Shown one piece after another: positions 51,972 to 60,250 of a DNA stretch of 60,250 nt. Origin of the DNA: Deltaproteobacteria bacterium (GTDB lineage: Bacteria; Desulfobacterota; DSM-4660; Desulfatiglandales; HGW-15); contig JAFDHB010000003.1 of NCBI GenBank assembly GCA_019308985.1, positions 1-60,250 of the forward strand. Reading direction: 5' to 3'. Each line of letters begins with the position of its first letter. The first letter of the stretch is position 1. The translations under genes were made by a program, and so were the position numbers. A model generated the notes under the pieces. It ran no database searches and was not told the origin of the DNA. It worked only from the letters and a program-made list of their open reading frames with translations.

Positions 51972-53012
51972 TCACCTTCTTTTCCCAACCGCGGCCTCAT
52001 CATTGGATTTGCGAAACTCGCCTGGTGTGATGCCGGTCCATTTCTTGAAGGTTCTGGAGAAGGAGCATGGTTCTGAGAATCCAAGAAGGTAGGAGATATC
52101 TCCTACGGATAGTTCTTTGGTCCTCAAGTAGTTGATAGCGATGTCCCTTCTCATTTCATCTAGAAGAGCCTGGTAACACGTGCCTTCTGATCTCAGTTTT
52201 AGCTGGAGCGTACGTGGACTCATCCCCAATTGCCTCGCTATGATCTCAACAGGAGGCGCCCGAAAGGGTATCTTTCTCATAAGGAGGTATTTAACCTTTT
52301 CCCCATAAACCTTTTTCTGGGTGAGGCTCAGGAGGGTGCTTTTTGCGTGTTGTTCAAGTAGGGACAAGAGGTGCCTATTGGGGTGCAAGAGAGGCAGATT
52401 CAGGTATTCCTTCTCAAGGAGAATCGCGTTTTTGGGTTGCCGAAAGAGGAGAGGAGCGCAAAAGATATCCCGGTAGTCGGATAGATCTCTCGGACGGTCA
52501 TGAGTGAAGTGTACCTCTGTCAGGGCTATTTCCTCGCCGGTAAGAATTTTCATGAGCCTCACCATACATGAGAGGATATTTTCAGAATGCTGTTTGATAG
52601 TTATTGGTGTATCCGCCACCAATTGAACCTCAATGGTTACCAGTCTATCGTCTACCTCTAACTTGGTCCTGTTCCCTTCGCTGATAATCCTTTCATAAAT
52701 ACAGTAGTTCTTGAAGGCGTCTCCCAGGGTTTGGCAGTTCATCATCATGTACCCGACGATGTTCCAGTTCCCTGGGGACATAAGTTGTCCTGCGCGGAGC
52801 CCCAAGTTTTCACACCCAGTAATGTAAAAGGCCTGCTCGGCTATGCGATCAGACTCTCTTAAGGTCATTCGACTCTCAGGGGAGTTGTACTTGGAGAAAT
52901 CCAGATCTGCAGCAGTGAAAATCCTCCGGGATTCATGACCCTGCCTCTCAGCATACTTTAGCATTGTCGATATAGCAGATGTGTACACCGTTTGGGAAGG
53001 GTGAATTGTCAC
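51972..53012 (-). CDS. AraC-family transcriptional regulator (OruR/arabinose-binding-domain type)
   Basis: This 346-residue regulator has an N-terminal ligand domain of the type seen in OruR- and PhbR-like proteins (AEQAFYITGCENLGLRAGQLMSPGNW). The C-terminal double helix-turn-helix has PPVEIIARQLGMSPRTLQLKLRSEG and VGDISYLLGFSEPCSFSRTFKKWTGITP. It is divergent from the amidohydrolase operon with a 287-base shared spacer, so it likely controls that operon and itself. Confidence 0.92.
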   Translation of the reverse strand: MTIHPSQTVYTSAISTMLKYAERQGHESRRIFTAADLDFSKYNSPESRMTLRESDRIAEQAFYITGCENLGLRAGQLMSPGNWNIVGYMMMNCQTLGDAFKNYCIYERIISEGNRTKLEVDDRLVTIEVQLVADTPITIKQHSENILSCMVRLMKILTGEEIALTEVHFTHDRPRDLSDYRDIFCAPLLFRQPKNAILLEKEYLNLPLLHPNRHLLSLLEQHAKSTLLSLTQKKVYGEKVKYLLMRKIPFRAPPVEIIARQLGMSPRTLQLKLRSEGTCYQALLDEMRRDIAINYLRTKELSVGDISYLLGFSEPCSFSRTFKKWTGITPGEFRKSNDEAAVGKRR

Positions 53013-53160
53013 GGGGCTATCCTATTGAAATGTATGTGGATGATTTAGGGAATAGAATAGCAATGAACTCAAACTTGACCCTAGGGGATATTGCGCTAAA
53101 TGTCAATTTTTTTTCGTCAAAGATCATTGGCAAAGGGCGAAATAAGAAAAAGAATAGAAT

Positions 53161-53183
53161 ACCGGGAGAAAGGGCCCCCCGGT
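53161..53183 (+). terminator. Hairpin with T run in the amidohydrolase leader
   Basis: ACCGGG and CCCGGT can pair around an 11-base loop, followed by TTTT. It lies about 115 bases upstream of the amidohydrolase start and could attenuate the operon or end an upstream transcript. The rest of the 53013-53299 spacer shows no gene. Confidence 0.35.
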
Positions 53184-53299
53184 TTTTGGGATTGTGTAGC
53201 GGTTGATGATCAAAGTGAAGCCCGGAGATAAGTGGCTGTTTTCAGGCATAAATTGGCATCTTAGCGAAACCCAGATAGAATGAGAAAGGAGGCCATAGC

Positions 53300-54415
53300 A
53301 TGCATTATGAAGCCCGTTTCGTGGTGGACACACATATTCACATAACAACTCTGTACAGGCCAAAGGGGAACCCCGAGGGCGTATGGACAGGGCTTCCCTC
53401 TGCTCCGGATGAAGGAGAAGTTGAGTATTTCGACAACTCCCCCCTGTGTCTTTATGACATGAAGCGCTACGGCATCGACATGTGTCTTCTCAAACCGAGC
53501 GTGGTGGGGACGACCAACGAGGCGCAGGCAGAGCTGGTGGTGCGGTATCCTGATAAGTTTCGCGCCTTTTGCTCTGACCAGACGCTGAAGATCAAGTGTG
53601 CAAGGGGGGAGGCCAAATGGAGCCTTGATGCTGCAGCCGAGGAAGTTGAAGCTGCATTGAAGACCGGGAAGTACATAGGAATTGGGGAGTTTGTACCCAG
53701 GAACTGGGATCGCAAGAAGGTCTATGGTTTTGAAGAACGCTTGAACGAATACAGGGTATTTATGGACCTTGCCAGGAAATACGATGTCACCATAGATTTT
53801 CATGAATTTGCCTGGGGGTATGAGTGGGATCCATGGAAGCTCCTGGCCCGGCTTTCCAATGAATATCCTGACGTCAATATTGTTGTGTGCCATAGCGGGC
53901 ACTCAATAGGATCCTACGTCGAGGGAGAAAGGGCGATACGAAAGGCCTGTGCTGTTGCCGGTGGGGCGGACAGGGCATCGGGAGACAACATCTACCTCGA
54001 AACAGGGACATGGCCGGCGGAATATTTTAAGATTGCACTGGAGGACCCTAACGTAGGGGTCAGCCAGCTCCTGTGGGGAGGGGATTACGGTCACGTTCCA
54101 CAGTATATTATCGCCAGGCCGGGAAAGTCGCCGTCCAGTTTTTCAAGCATGATGAAGCGATTTCCTCCCGTACCCGGATACCAAATAGATTGGTGGGGCT
54201 GGGCCATTCACCAGATACACAAGATCAGGGACTGGGTTACCCAGGATGAAATAAACCTGATTATGGGGGGGAATGCTGCAAGGTTGTGGAAGCTCCCTGT
54301 CCCCCACGAGCGAATGTTCATGGAAGGCAGACCTGATGTGTGGGGCATACACTGGGAAAAGTCAATGCCCTTCATCCCCAGGTCCCAGGTCAAGTACCCC
54401 GACCACGAGGAGTAA
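53300..54415 (+). CDS. Amidohydrolase-2 family protein (ACMSD-like TIM barrel)
   Basis: This 371-residue metal-dependent hydrolase or decarboxylase has the N-terminal HIH motif (VVDTHIHITT), a mid-barrel His in TIDFHEFAWGYEW, His in VVCHSGHSIG, and an Asp in LLWGGDYGHVP, giving the usual mononuclear zinc or manganese set. Relatives decarboxylate aromatic acids or hydrolyse lactones and amides. AAAGGAGG precedes the ATG. It heads an operon with DUF362, an ABC binding protein and a flavoprotein. Confidence 0.85.
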   Translation: MHYEARFVVDTHIHITTLYRPKGNPEGVWTGLPSAPDEGEVEYFDNSPLCLYDMKRYGIDMCLLKPSVVGTTNEAQAELVVRYPDKFRAFCSDQTLKIKCARGEAKWSLDAAAEEVEAALKTGKYIGIGEFVPRNWDRKKVYGFEERLNEYRVFMDLARKYDVTIDFHEFAWGYEWDPWKLLARLSNEYPDVNIVVCHSGHSIGSYVEGERAIRKACAVAGGADRASGDNIYLETGTWPAEYFKIALEDPNVGVSQLLWGGDYGHVPQYIIARPGKSPSSFSSMMKRFPPVPGYQIDWWGWAIHQIHKIRDWVTQDEINLIMGGNAARLWKLPVPHERMFMEGRPDVWGIHWEKSMPFIPRSQVKYPDHEE

Positions 54416-54518
54416 GGGTTCCAGTGATAGGGTTGTTTCGGAAACCGATATGGACAATTCTTGTCGTGAAGTAGTGCAGACCGTCTAGGCCAATCGTTTG
54501 TGTCATCGGAGGATCTTT

Positions 54519-55811
54519 GTGAGCGAGTGTGTGGTCGTTATTGAGGGCTGTGAAAACATGCCGCCCTTCGAAGAGAGATATTCGCCGGAGAGTATCGAGA
54601 GCCTCATAGAGGCACTTTCAAGGGTCTTTGATTTACTGGGCGGTCTGGACAAATTCATCAAGAACGGCGACAGGGTCCTGATCAAACCTAACGTTGTGGT
54701 GCCTGAACCGCCCTGGACGGGCGTGAATACGGATCCTCGGGTACTGGAGGCCTTGATCGAGCTCATCAAGGGAAACAACCCAAAGAGAATCATGGTGGGC
54801 GAGCACGTTCGCTGGCATGGACCAAGGGTCTTTGAGGTCTCAGGGGTAGGTGAGGCGGTTCACAGGGCAGGTGGGGAAATCATCATATTTGATGATATGG
54901 CCCATGTCCCTGTGGATAACACCCTTGCGAAGGTGGAGCCTGTGCTCAATGTCCCTGAGATCTATTTTGAAAGTGATGTGCTCATAAACGTCCCAAAGAT
55001 GAAGACCCATTTGGACACCTTGATATCCTTGTCTTTAAAGAACATAATGGGAATGGTCCCATCAGATCCGGACTGCCTGGCCATGCATCAGCACCTCTAC
55101 GATTCGATCGTGGACCTGAACCGGTTTTTTCGGCCGAAGTTGAACATCGTCGACGGCATCATTGCACACGAGGGCCAGGGACCCATGTTCGGTGCTCCTG
55201 TGACTGATATGAATGTCTTGGTCGCTGGAACTGATGCTGTTTCAGTGGACGCCGTGTCCTCCTCCGTTATGGGCATTGATCCCCTGGAAGCACCTACTAC
55301 GCGGTTAGCAGTTTGCCATGGTCTGGGAAAAGGCGATTTGAGCAACATATCCATCAAGGGCCGGCAGATCAATGAGGTGAGGCGTCATTTTTTGAGGCCT
55401 ATGCAGAATGCCGTCGGTTACATGCGATATGATGGCGTGAGTTATCCCGTTGATCTCCATCTCGGCATAGCCTGCGGCGGTTGCCATGGCGCCATAAGGG
55501 AACAGGTGGACCAGTTGGCCCTCCTCGCAGAAGTTGAAGGGGTTCCTGAAGAAAAGCGGAAGAGGCTTGTTGTTATTACCGGCCAGAACGCCAGAGTGCC
55601 TTGTGAATTACCTGAAGATGCCTTAGTATGGGTCGTGGGCGATTGTGCAGCACAGCACCGGGACAGGGGGATATTCGCCTCAGGGTGTCCTCCTGCTCCC
55701 ACGCGAGAGCTGGGTCCCGAGTGCATTGGTGTCCCTATGTCTTGGCCGGTCCTTGGAAGAAATGACAGGCTGAAGTCGAAGTGCATTGGAAGGGCCCGGG
55801 CGCAAAAATGA
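54519..55811 (+). CDS. DUF362-domain protein
   Basis: This 430-residue protein has the DUF362 features: GDRVLIKPNVVVPEPPWTGVNTDPRVLEALIEL split over the N-terminal third, KMKTHLDTLISLSLKNIMG and VAGTDAVSVDAVSSSVMGIDP. A C-terminal Cys-containing tail follows (IACGGCHGAI, GDCAAQH, FASGCPPAPT), where known relatives often have a ferredoxin domain. Function is not established for the family. The GTG at 54519 has GGAGGA five bases upstream; the TTG at 54498 is unlikely. Confidence 0.85.
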   Translation: MSECVVVIEGCENMPPFEERYSPESIESLIEALSRVFDLLGGLDKFIKNGDRVLIKPNVVVPEPPWTGVNTDPRVLEALIELIKGNNPKRIMVGEHVRWHGPRVFEVSGVGEAVHRAGGEIIIFDDMAHVPVDNTLAKVEPVLNVPEIYFESDVLINVPKMKTHLDTLISLSLKNIMGMVPSDPDCLAMHQHLYDSIVDLNRFFRPKLNIVDGIIAHEGQGPMFGAPVTDMNVLVAGTDAVSVDAVSSSVMGIDPLEAPTTRLAVCHGLGKGDLSNISIKGRQINEVRRHFLRPMQNAVGYMRYDGVSYPVDLHLGIACGGCHGAIREQVDQLALLAEVEGVPEEKRKRLVVITGQNARVPCELPEDALVWVVGDCAAQHRDRGIFASGCPPAPTRELGPECIGVPMSWPVLGRNDRLKSKCIGRARAQK

Positions 55812-55838
55812 CAAAAAACAACAGAAGGAGGGAAACCC

Positions 55839-57125
55839 ATGGGCAAAAGAAATAAGGGAAATAGGAAGATTACGCGGAGGCGTTTTATCAAGACCATTGG
55901 TGCTGCAAGTGTCGCGGCCATTGGAACTTCCTTTCTACCGCAAAGGGTGTTTGCCGAAAGAGACTACATTCTTATTGGTTTCCCGACGCCTGTGACCGGT
56001 CCCCTTGCCCCTTTCGGAGAGACTTCGGTATGGGCCAGCAAACGCGCCTGCGAGGAAATCAACAGAGGCGGAGGCATATACATTGGAGAAATTGGGAAGA
56101 GACTACCGGTCAAAGTCAAGCTCCTGGACACGGAGAGTGACCCCAACAAGGCGGCTGAACTTGCCTCCAGGTTGATCATGAAGGACAAGGTGGATCTCAT
56201 GGTGGTTCTCCATACCCCTGTTACCGTGAATCCGGTGTCGGCCATTTGTGAGAGATTCAAGGTCCCGTGTATCGCCTCGGATGATCCCGTTGAGACCTGG
56301 TTGAGCGGGGGTCCCTATCACTGGACCTTCAACTTCTTTTGGACTGTCCCACAATCCGTTAATGTGCATATTGGAATAGAGGATATGGTAGCCGATAAGA
56401 CCAACAAGATCATTGGCTTCCTTTGGCCCAACGACCCGGACGGCGTCGTTGCATCTCAAGTGTGGCCCAGATTTTACAAGGAGAGAGGGTATAAGGTTGT
56501 AGACACGGGAAGATACCCCAGCGGCATGCAGGATTTCAGTTCAGTGATCAACACCCTTAAGAAAGAAAATGCGGAGATCCTTGATGGAGTTCCTACACCC
56601 CCAGATTGGGCCACCTTTTGGAGGCAATGCCACCAGCAAGGCTATGTTCCCAAGATAGCAACCATTGCAAAGGCTATCCTCTTCCCGAGCGCTGTTTCCG
56701 CTATTGGGGGTGACCTGCCCCATGGCCTCACGACGGATGTTTGGTGGACCCCCATGCACCCCTTCAAATCATCTCTTACAGGTTATTCCTGCAGGGAACT
56801 GGCTGAAGCCTGGACTAGGGATACTAAACAACAATGGACTCAGCCCTTGGGTTATGATTATGCCGTCTTTGAGGTCGCTGCGGACGTTTTGAAGAGGGCC
56901 GGGTCTCTGGACAAAGCCAAGATCAGGGAAGCCCTGGCACAGACGGATATTGACACCATGGTCGGTCATGTGAAATTCAACGAAAGGAACTTTTCTCCAA
57001 CGCCACTAGTGGGGGGGCAATGGGTCAAAGGCAAAAGGTGGCCCTGGGAACTCCAGATTATCTACAACAGGGACTTTCCAGAGATACCCGTTACCGGTGA
57101 AATAATCTTTCCCCTTCCGCGATAA
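55839..57125 (+). CDS. Tat-exported ABC transporter binding protein (Liv/amide type)
   Basis: This 428-residue periplasmic binding protein of the branched-chain amino acid/amide family (LIGFPTPVTGPLAPFG, AAELASRLIMKDKVDLMVV) has a twin-arginine signal. ITRRRFIKTIGAASVAAIG ends in QRVFA near residue 39, which implies export in the folded state, unusual for this family. The substrate is probably a carboxylate or aromatic acid imported by a LIV-type system. It lies 28 bases behind the DUF362 gene with AGAAGGAGGG upstream. Confidence 0.88.
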   Translation: MGKRNKGNRKITRRRFIKTIGAASVAAIGTSFLPQRVFAERDYILIGFPTPVTGPLAPFGETSVWASKRACEEINRGGGIYIGEIGKRLPVKVKLLDTESDPNKAAELASRLIMKDKVDLMVVLHTPVTVNPVSAICERFKVPCIASDDPVETWLSGGPYHWTFNFFWTVPQSVNVHIGIEDMVADKTNKIIGFLWPNDPDGVVASQVWPRFYKERGYKVVDTGRYPSGMQDFSSVINTLKKENAEILDGVPTPPDWATFWRQCHQQGYVPKIATIAKAILFPSAVSAIGGDLPHGLTTDVWWTPMHPFKSSLTGYSCRELAEAWTRDTKQQWTQPLGYDYAVFEVAADVLKRAGSLDKAKIREALAQTDIDTMVGHVKFNERNFSPTPLVGGQWVKGKRWPWELQIIYNRDFPEIPVTGEIIFPLPR

Positions 57126-57151
57126 CCAGAGAGAAAGAGGGAGATATAGGG

Positions 57152-58810
57152 ATGAAGGAGGAGAGTGTCTTTGAGACAGATGTGTTGATCATCGGCGGGG
57201 GGATGGCAGGCCTCTTTGCTGCAATCAAAGCAAAAGAAAAGGGCCCCTCTGTGACCATATTAGACAAGGGATATGTCGGGAAATCGGGTTCAACCCCTTA
57301 CGCTTTCTGGTATGTGCTGAATGACCCTGACCGTGCACATGACCTCGACCAATGGATGGAATATGTAAATACACTGGGAGAATACCTAAACAACAGAAAG
57401 TGGACCGAGATCGTCTTTCGAGAGTCCTACGAGCGGTATCAAGACCTTCTTTCTTACGGCGTGGAGTTCATGCTCGAAAAGGATGGAAGCCCTAAGACCT
57501 ACAGGTTTGCTGGCATACCCACGGAATCAGTTCAATTGAAGAAGAGGGTCTTCGGCCAGGTCATACGGAAAAGGGCCAAGAGCCTGGGCGTAAGGATGGT
57601 AGACAGGATTGTGGTTACCGATCTTATCAAACATGAGGGAAAAGTTGTCGGAGTCATAGGGTTTACCCTGGACACAAACGACTTTTGTCTGTTCAAAGCA
57701 AAGGCGGTGGTTATGTGTTCAGGGGGCTCCGCTTTCAAACCCGATGGTTGGCCAGTGTCAGAGTTGACGGGTGACGGTGATGCGATGGCCTACAGGATTG
57801 GCGCTGAGATTGGAGGCAAGGAATTCAACGAGCCTAAGAGTACGAGCGCTGAAATGCCGGGACCAACAATGGGTATGTTTCTATGGAAAAAGGAAGAGAG
57901 CAATATTGCACCCCCTGAGGAATTCGGGCCACCTCAGGTCCATGCCCTTAAGTGTATTAACGCACTGGGTGAGGAGATCCTGGGTGTCCCTGGCGCGAAC
58001 TTCATAAACATGGAGTTTGAGGTTCATGCCGGACGCGCCCCTGTCTTCTCGCGAACGCCTGAACAGCCGGAGTTGTCCCCTAGGGTCGGGAATGCCACCG
58101 CTGGAATGTCCATACACACGGCAGAAGGGCTTTGGCCCACTGACTATCACGGAAAGAGCAATATTCCAGGACTATACGCAGCGGGTGACTCGTGCAGTAC
58201 GATGCAGGTAGGTGCTACATACCCGGGGGTGGGGTATGCATTGGCAGGTGCCTCGGTTACCGGGGCAAGGGCCGGGTCAGCAGCAGCACAGTACGCTCTG
58301 GAATGTGAAGATGCCAGCCCAGATATGGAAGCCGTGCTGAAGGTGAAAGAAAAGAGGCTTGCTCCACTCGGTCGGAAGGGAGGTTTTGGTCCCAGATGGG
58401 TGACCCAAATACTCCGGAACACAATGATTCCTTACTTCATTCTTTATATCAAGCATGAAAAAAGGCTCAAAGCGGCCCTTACATTTGTGGAGTTCATGAG
58501 GGATCATCTCGTGCCAAGGCTGACCGCCAAAGATGCCCACGAGTTGCGCCTGGCGGTTGAGACCGAAAATATGGTGCTTAATGCGGAGATGAAATTGAGG
58601 GCGTCGCTTTTCAGGGAGGAAAGCAGGGGAACCCATTATCGAGAGGACTTCCCTAGAAGGGTTGACCCGTACTGGCTGGCATGGATCACTGTTAGGGAAG
58701 AAGGGGGAAAGATGGTCCTTTCAAAGAGACCTGTTCCAAGGGAATGGTGGCCTGACCTATCGAAACCATATGATGCGTTGTATATTAATCGCATACCGGT
58801 TTCCTTTTAA
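57152..58810 (+). CDS. FAD-dependent oxidoreductase, fumarate reductase flavoprotein superfamily
   Basis: This 552-residue flavoprotein has VLIIGGGMAGLFAAIKAKEKG at the N-terminus, DKGYVGKSGSTPY in place of the AprA-like KANxxRSG, and a second flavin motif, GLYAAGDSCSTMQVGATYPG, near residue 345. It is more distant from the three paralogues at 29008-34716 and lacks their CPxC motif. It has no signal peptide. A ferredoxin gene follows after a MITE-like element whose left end overlaps this gene's TAA stop. The substrate is unknown. Confidence 0.82.
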   Translation: MKEESVFETDVLIIGGGMAGLFAAIKAKEKGPSVTILDKGYVGKSGSTPYAFWYVLNDPDRAHDLDQWMEYVNTLGEYLNNRKWTEIVFRESYERYQDLLSYGVEFMLEKDGSPKTYRFAGIPTESVQLKKRVFGQVIRKRAKSLGVRMVDRIVVTDLIKHEGKVVGVIGFTLDTNDFCLFKAKAVVMCSGGSAFKPDGWPVSELTGDGDAMAYRIGAEIGGKEFNEPKSTSAEMPGPTMGMFLWKKEESNIAPPEEFGPPQVHALKCINALGEEILGVPGANFINMEFEVHAGRAPVFSRTPEQPELSPRVGNATAGMSIHTAEGLWPTDYHGKSNIPGLYAAGDSCSTMQVGATYPGVGYALAGASVTGARAGSAAAQYALECEDASPDMEAVLKVKEKRLAPLGRKGGFGPRWVTQILRNTMIPYFILYIKHEKRLKAALTFVEFMRDHLVPRLTAKDAHELRLAVETENMVLNAEMKLRASLFREESRGTHYREDFPRRVDPYWLAWITVREEGGKMVLSKRPVPREWWPDLSKPYDALYINRIPVSF

Positions 58811-58995
58811 CCCGAATTTCGCAAGGCTCTTGGGTAGGGAATCGTTTACAATCCTAGATTCTTCATAATATTGGCTATTTGTAGGCCTAAAAGCTCCCCT
58901 ACCCTTGAAAATCAATTCACCAAAAAGGTGAATAGAAAAGATCAAAAAGGGTTTGCAATTCTGAGTTTTGCCCCAACCCTTGCGAAATTCGGGTT
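58809..58995. mobile_element. MITE-like element, copy 2
   Basis: This 187-bp copy has intact terminal inverted repeats: AACCCGAATTTCGCAAGG at the left and its exact complement at the right (CCTTGCGAAATTCGGGTT). TTAA occurs at both borders. It is nearly identical to 11305-11492. It overlaps the stop codon of the flavoprotein gene and separates it from its ferredoxin, so it probably arrived within an existing operon. Confidence 0.75.
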
Positions 58996-59034
58996 TAATG
59001 AATGATTGTCCTGTGGTTGAGGGAGACTTGCCAA

Positions 59035-59256
59035 ATGGCCATAGAAAAAATTGATGAAGCGCGTTGTACTGGATGCGGGAAATGCGTATTAAGCTGTCCA
59101 ATGGATGTCCTAAGGCTAGATAAAGAAGGCAAGAAAGCCGTTATAAGATATCCCGAAGATTGCATGCTTTGCGGATGGTGCACCATCGAATGCCCTGAAG
59201 ACGCCGTTATTCTGACACCTCAAAAGAGCTCGCGGCCTATCCTTAGTTGGGGATAG
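59035..59256 (+). CDS. AprB-like 2[4Fe-4S] ferredoxin, second copy
   Basis: This 73-residue ferredoxin has CTGCGKCVLSCP and CMLCGWCTIECP. The sequence IRYPEDCMLCGWC parallels the ferredoxin at 32722 (IRYPEECWHCNSC), so the two are homologous electron carriers, each paired with a flavoprotein. The ATG at 59035 follows GAGGGAGA; the longer frame starts inside the spacer after the repeat element. Confidence 0.88.
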   Translation: MAIEKIDEARCTGCGKCVLSCPMDVLRLDKEGKKAVIRYPEDCMLCGWCTIECPEDAVILTPQKSSRPILSWG

Positions 59257-59341
59257 GCGACCATAAGGCTATCTGTGTTTCAGGAGGTCAACCTCAATGA
59301 ATGTGATTTATTTGATGTAAATTCGAAAGAAGGAGGTCAAC

Positions 59342-60250
59342 ATGAAAGGGAAGAGACTTTTGACATGGTTTTGGGTGGTCCTGGTGGGATTGGTCATTCT
59401 CTGTATGGGTGCTCCCAACGGGGCTTGGGCGAAGACCCTGAAGATCGGGGCCTTGTTAAACTTCGAGTTCCCCCTGGGAGTGCAATGCAAGCGAGAGCTT
59501 GACGCCGTGGTACCCGCTTTCAACAAGAAGGGCGGCCTGGAGATTCAAGGGGAAAGGTATAAGATCGAGCTGATAGTATATGACAGCAAATTTCAGGCCG
59601 AGACTGCACGCGCGGCCGTAGAGAGGCTGATTTACCGAGATAAAGTAAAGTTCATCCTTGGCGATGAAACAACAGACGCCTGGCTCCCTGTTACGGAGGC
59701 CAATAAGGTGCTTGTGGTGTGCACGTCCCCTTCGCCTGTTGTCCGAAGCCCAAAGTACAAGTATGTGTCTCAGGCATCCTCCTTGAACACTATGTCACCG
59801 GTAGCATGGGCGTGGTTCTCCGAGAAGTATCCCCATATGAGGACTGTTGGGTCGGTTTTCACCGACGATTTGAAGGGTCATGCTGAAGCCGGTAATCTCC
59901 GCCGTCTATGCAAGGTGTTCGGGCAGAAGATCCTGGACATTATTTTCTACCCTCCTGACACGACTGATTTCAGTGCGATAGCAACCAGGCTCAAAACTCT
60001 CAACCCAGACGTATTTACCACGTGCGCCGGGGGGCCGGTCCAGGATGCACTTTCTATGAAAGCCATGAAGGAAGCAGGTTGGGATGGTCAAATCTTTCTT
60101 TACGTGACGCTAAGCCCAGGAAACATTAGAAAGGTCATTTCTCTGGACTATGTCGAGGGGATGCTGGGATCGGTTGCCGGTACTGAAATGCCCTCCCCGC
60201 CACCGATTTCGCAGGAGTTTCGTGACATATATATTGCCAAGTACGGGAAA
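59342..60250 (+). CDS. ABC transporter binding protein (Liv/amide type), cut by window edge
   Basis: An open frame of 303 codons runs from an ATG with AAGGAGG just upstream to the window end. A Sec signal peptide (MKGKRLLTWFWVVLVGLVI, cleavage near AWA-KTL at residue 31) precedes the family opening LKIGALLNFEFPLGVQCKREL. Later landmarks are FNKKGGLEI and ARAAVERLIYRDKVKFILG. It is a second periplasmic binding protein next to a flavoprotein-ferredoxin pair, this one with an ordinary Sec signal. Confidence 0.88.
   Translation, partial: MKGKRLLTWFWVVLVGLVILCMGAPNGAWAKTLKIGALLNFEFPLGVQCKRELDAVVPAFNKKGGLEIQGERYKIELIVYDSKFQAETARAAVERLIYRDKVKFILGDETTDAWLPVTEANKVLVVCTSPSPVVRSPKYKYVSQASSLNTMSPVAWAWFSEKYPHMRTVGSVFTDDLKGHAEAGNLRRLCKVFGQKILDIIFYPPDTTDFSAIATRLKTLNPDVFTTCAGGPVQDALSMKAMKEAGWDGQIFLYVTLSPGNIRKVISLDYVEGMLGSVAGTEMPSPPPISQEFRDIYIAKYGK

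Noticed and set aside
152..60000. CRISPR arrays, tRNA or rRNA genes, phage genes
   Set aside because: No regularly spaced repeats, cloverleaf-like or ribosomal sequences, or phage structural proteins were seen on either strand by reading; a covariance-model scan was not possible here.

Overview
The window reads as chromosome of an anaerobic, probably sulfate-reducing or syntrophic member of the Desulfobacterota (Deltaproteobacteria). This is inferred from a class I desulfoferrodoxin, rubrerythrin, a CX4C rubredoxin and a flavodiiron protein in one block, from a tungsten-type aldehyde:ferredoxin oxidoreductase, and from several AprA/AprB-like flavoprotein-ferredoxin pairs. I saw no rRNA, tRNA, CRISPR array or phage genes.

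Layout. (1) 1-7451: an MFS carboxylate transporter diverges from an operon of aryl/acyl-CoA ligase, a MoaD-like protein and a three-subunit molybdenum hydroxylase. This suggests activation of an acid to a CoA ester followed by hydroxylation or dehydroxylation. (2) 7742-13760, minus strand: an Smr/unknown/LemA/nucleotidyltransferase/TPM operon, a secreted or anchored beta-flower repeat protein, and a YyaL-type thioredoxin-domain protein. (3) 13990-22151, plus strand: an oxygen and peroxide defence island with rubrerythrin, rubredoxin, PerR (and a perfect palindromic operator), desulfoferrodoxin, ferritin, three small Cys-rich proteins, a flavodoxin, a truncated 'mini' Ni-CO dehydrogenase that keeps every C-cluster ligand but lacks the B/D-cluster domain, a PAS histidine kinase, a flavodiiron protein and a ferredoxin.

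(4) 22246-43385: an aco-like catabolic locus. A sigma-54 activator and lipoyl synthase are divergent from a TRAP transporter (DctP plus fused DctQM), three tandem AprA-like flavoproteins with one AprB-like ferredoxin, a complete 2-oxoacid/acetoin dehydrogenase complex (E1alpha, E1beta, E2, E3), an M24 (DddP-like) protein, a cupin, a beta-hydroxyacid dehydrogenase and a VOC protein. Two -24/-12 promoters, each with the same 27-bp upstream element about 110-120 bp upstream, appear to place the transporter/flavoprotein operon and the dehydrogenase operon under the adjacent activator. (5) 43418-50894: aldehyde:ferredoxin oxidoreductase, a second CoA ligase, an Old Yellow Enzyme-type reductase, 3-hydroxyacyl-CoA dehydrogenase, a gamma-carbonic-anhydrase-like protein and an acyl-CoA dehydrogenase, i.e. 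aldehyde to acid to acyl-CoA to beta-oxidation.

(6) 50891-51708: a scar of gene fragments (TPP-enzyme tail, transposase tail, LivF tail). (7) 51972-60250: an AraC regulator diverges from an amidohydrolase, a DUF362 protein, a Tat-exported ABC binding protein, a fourth flavoprotein with its ferredoxin, and a second ABC binding protein cut by the window edge. Two copies of a ~187-bp element with terminal inverted repeats (11305 and 58809) and a shorter related hairpin element (10686) are dispersed in the window.

The most promising undescribed biology is the mini-CO dehydrogenase inside the oxidative-stress island, and the sigma-54-controlled transporter plus triple flavoprotein system, whose substrate cannot be read from sequence alone.
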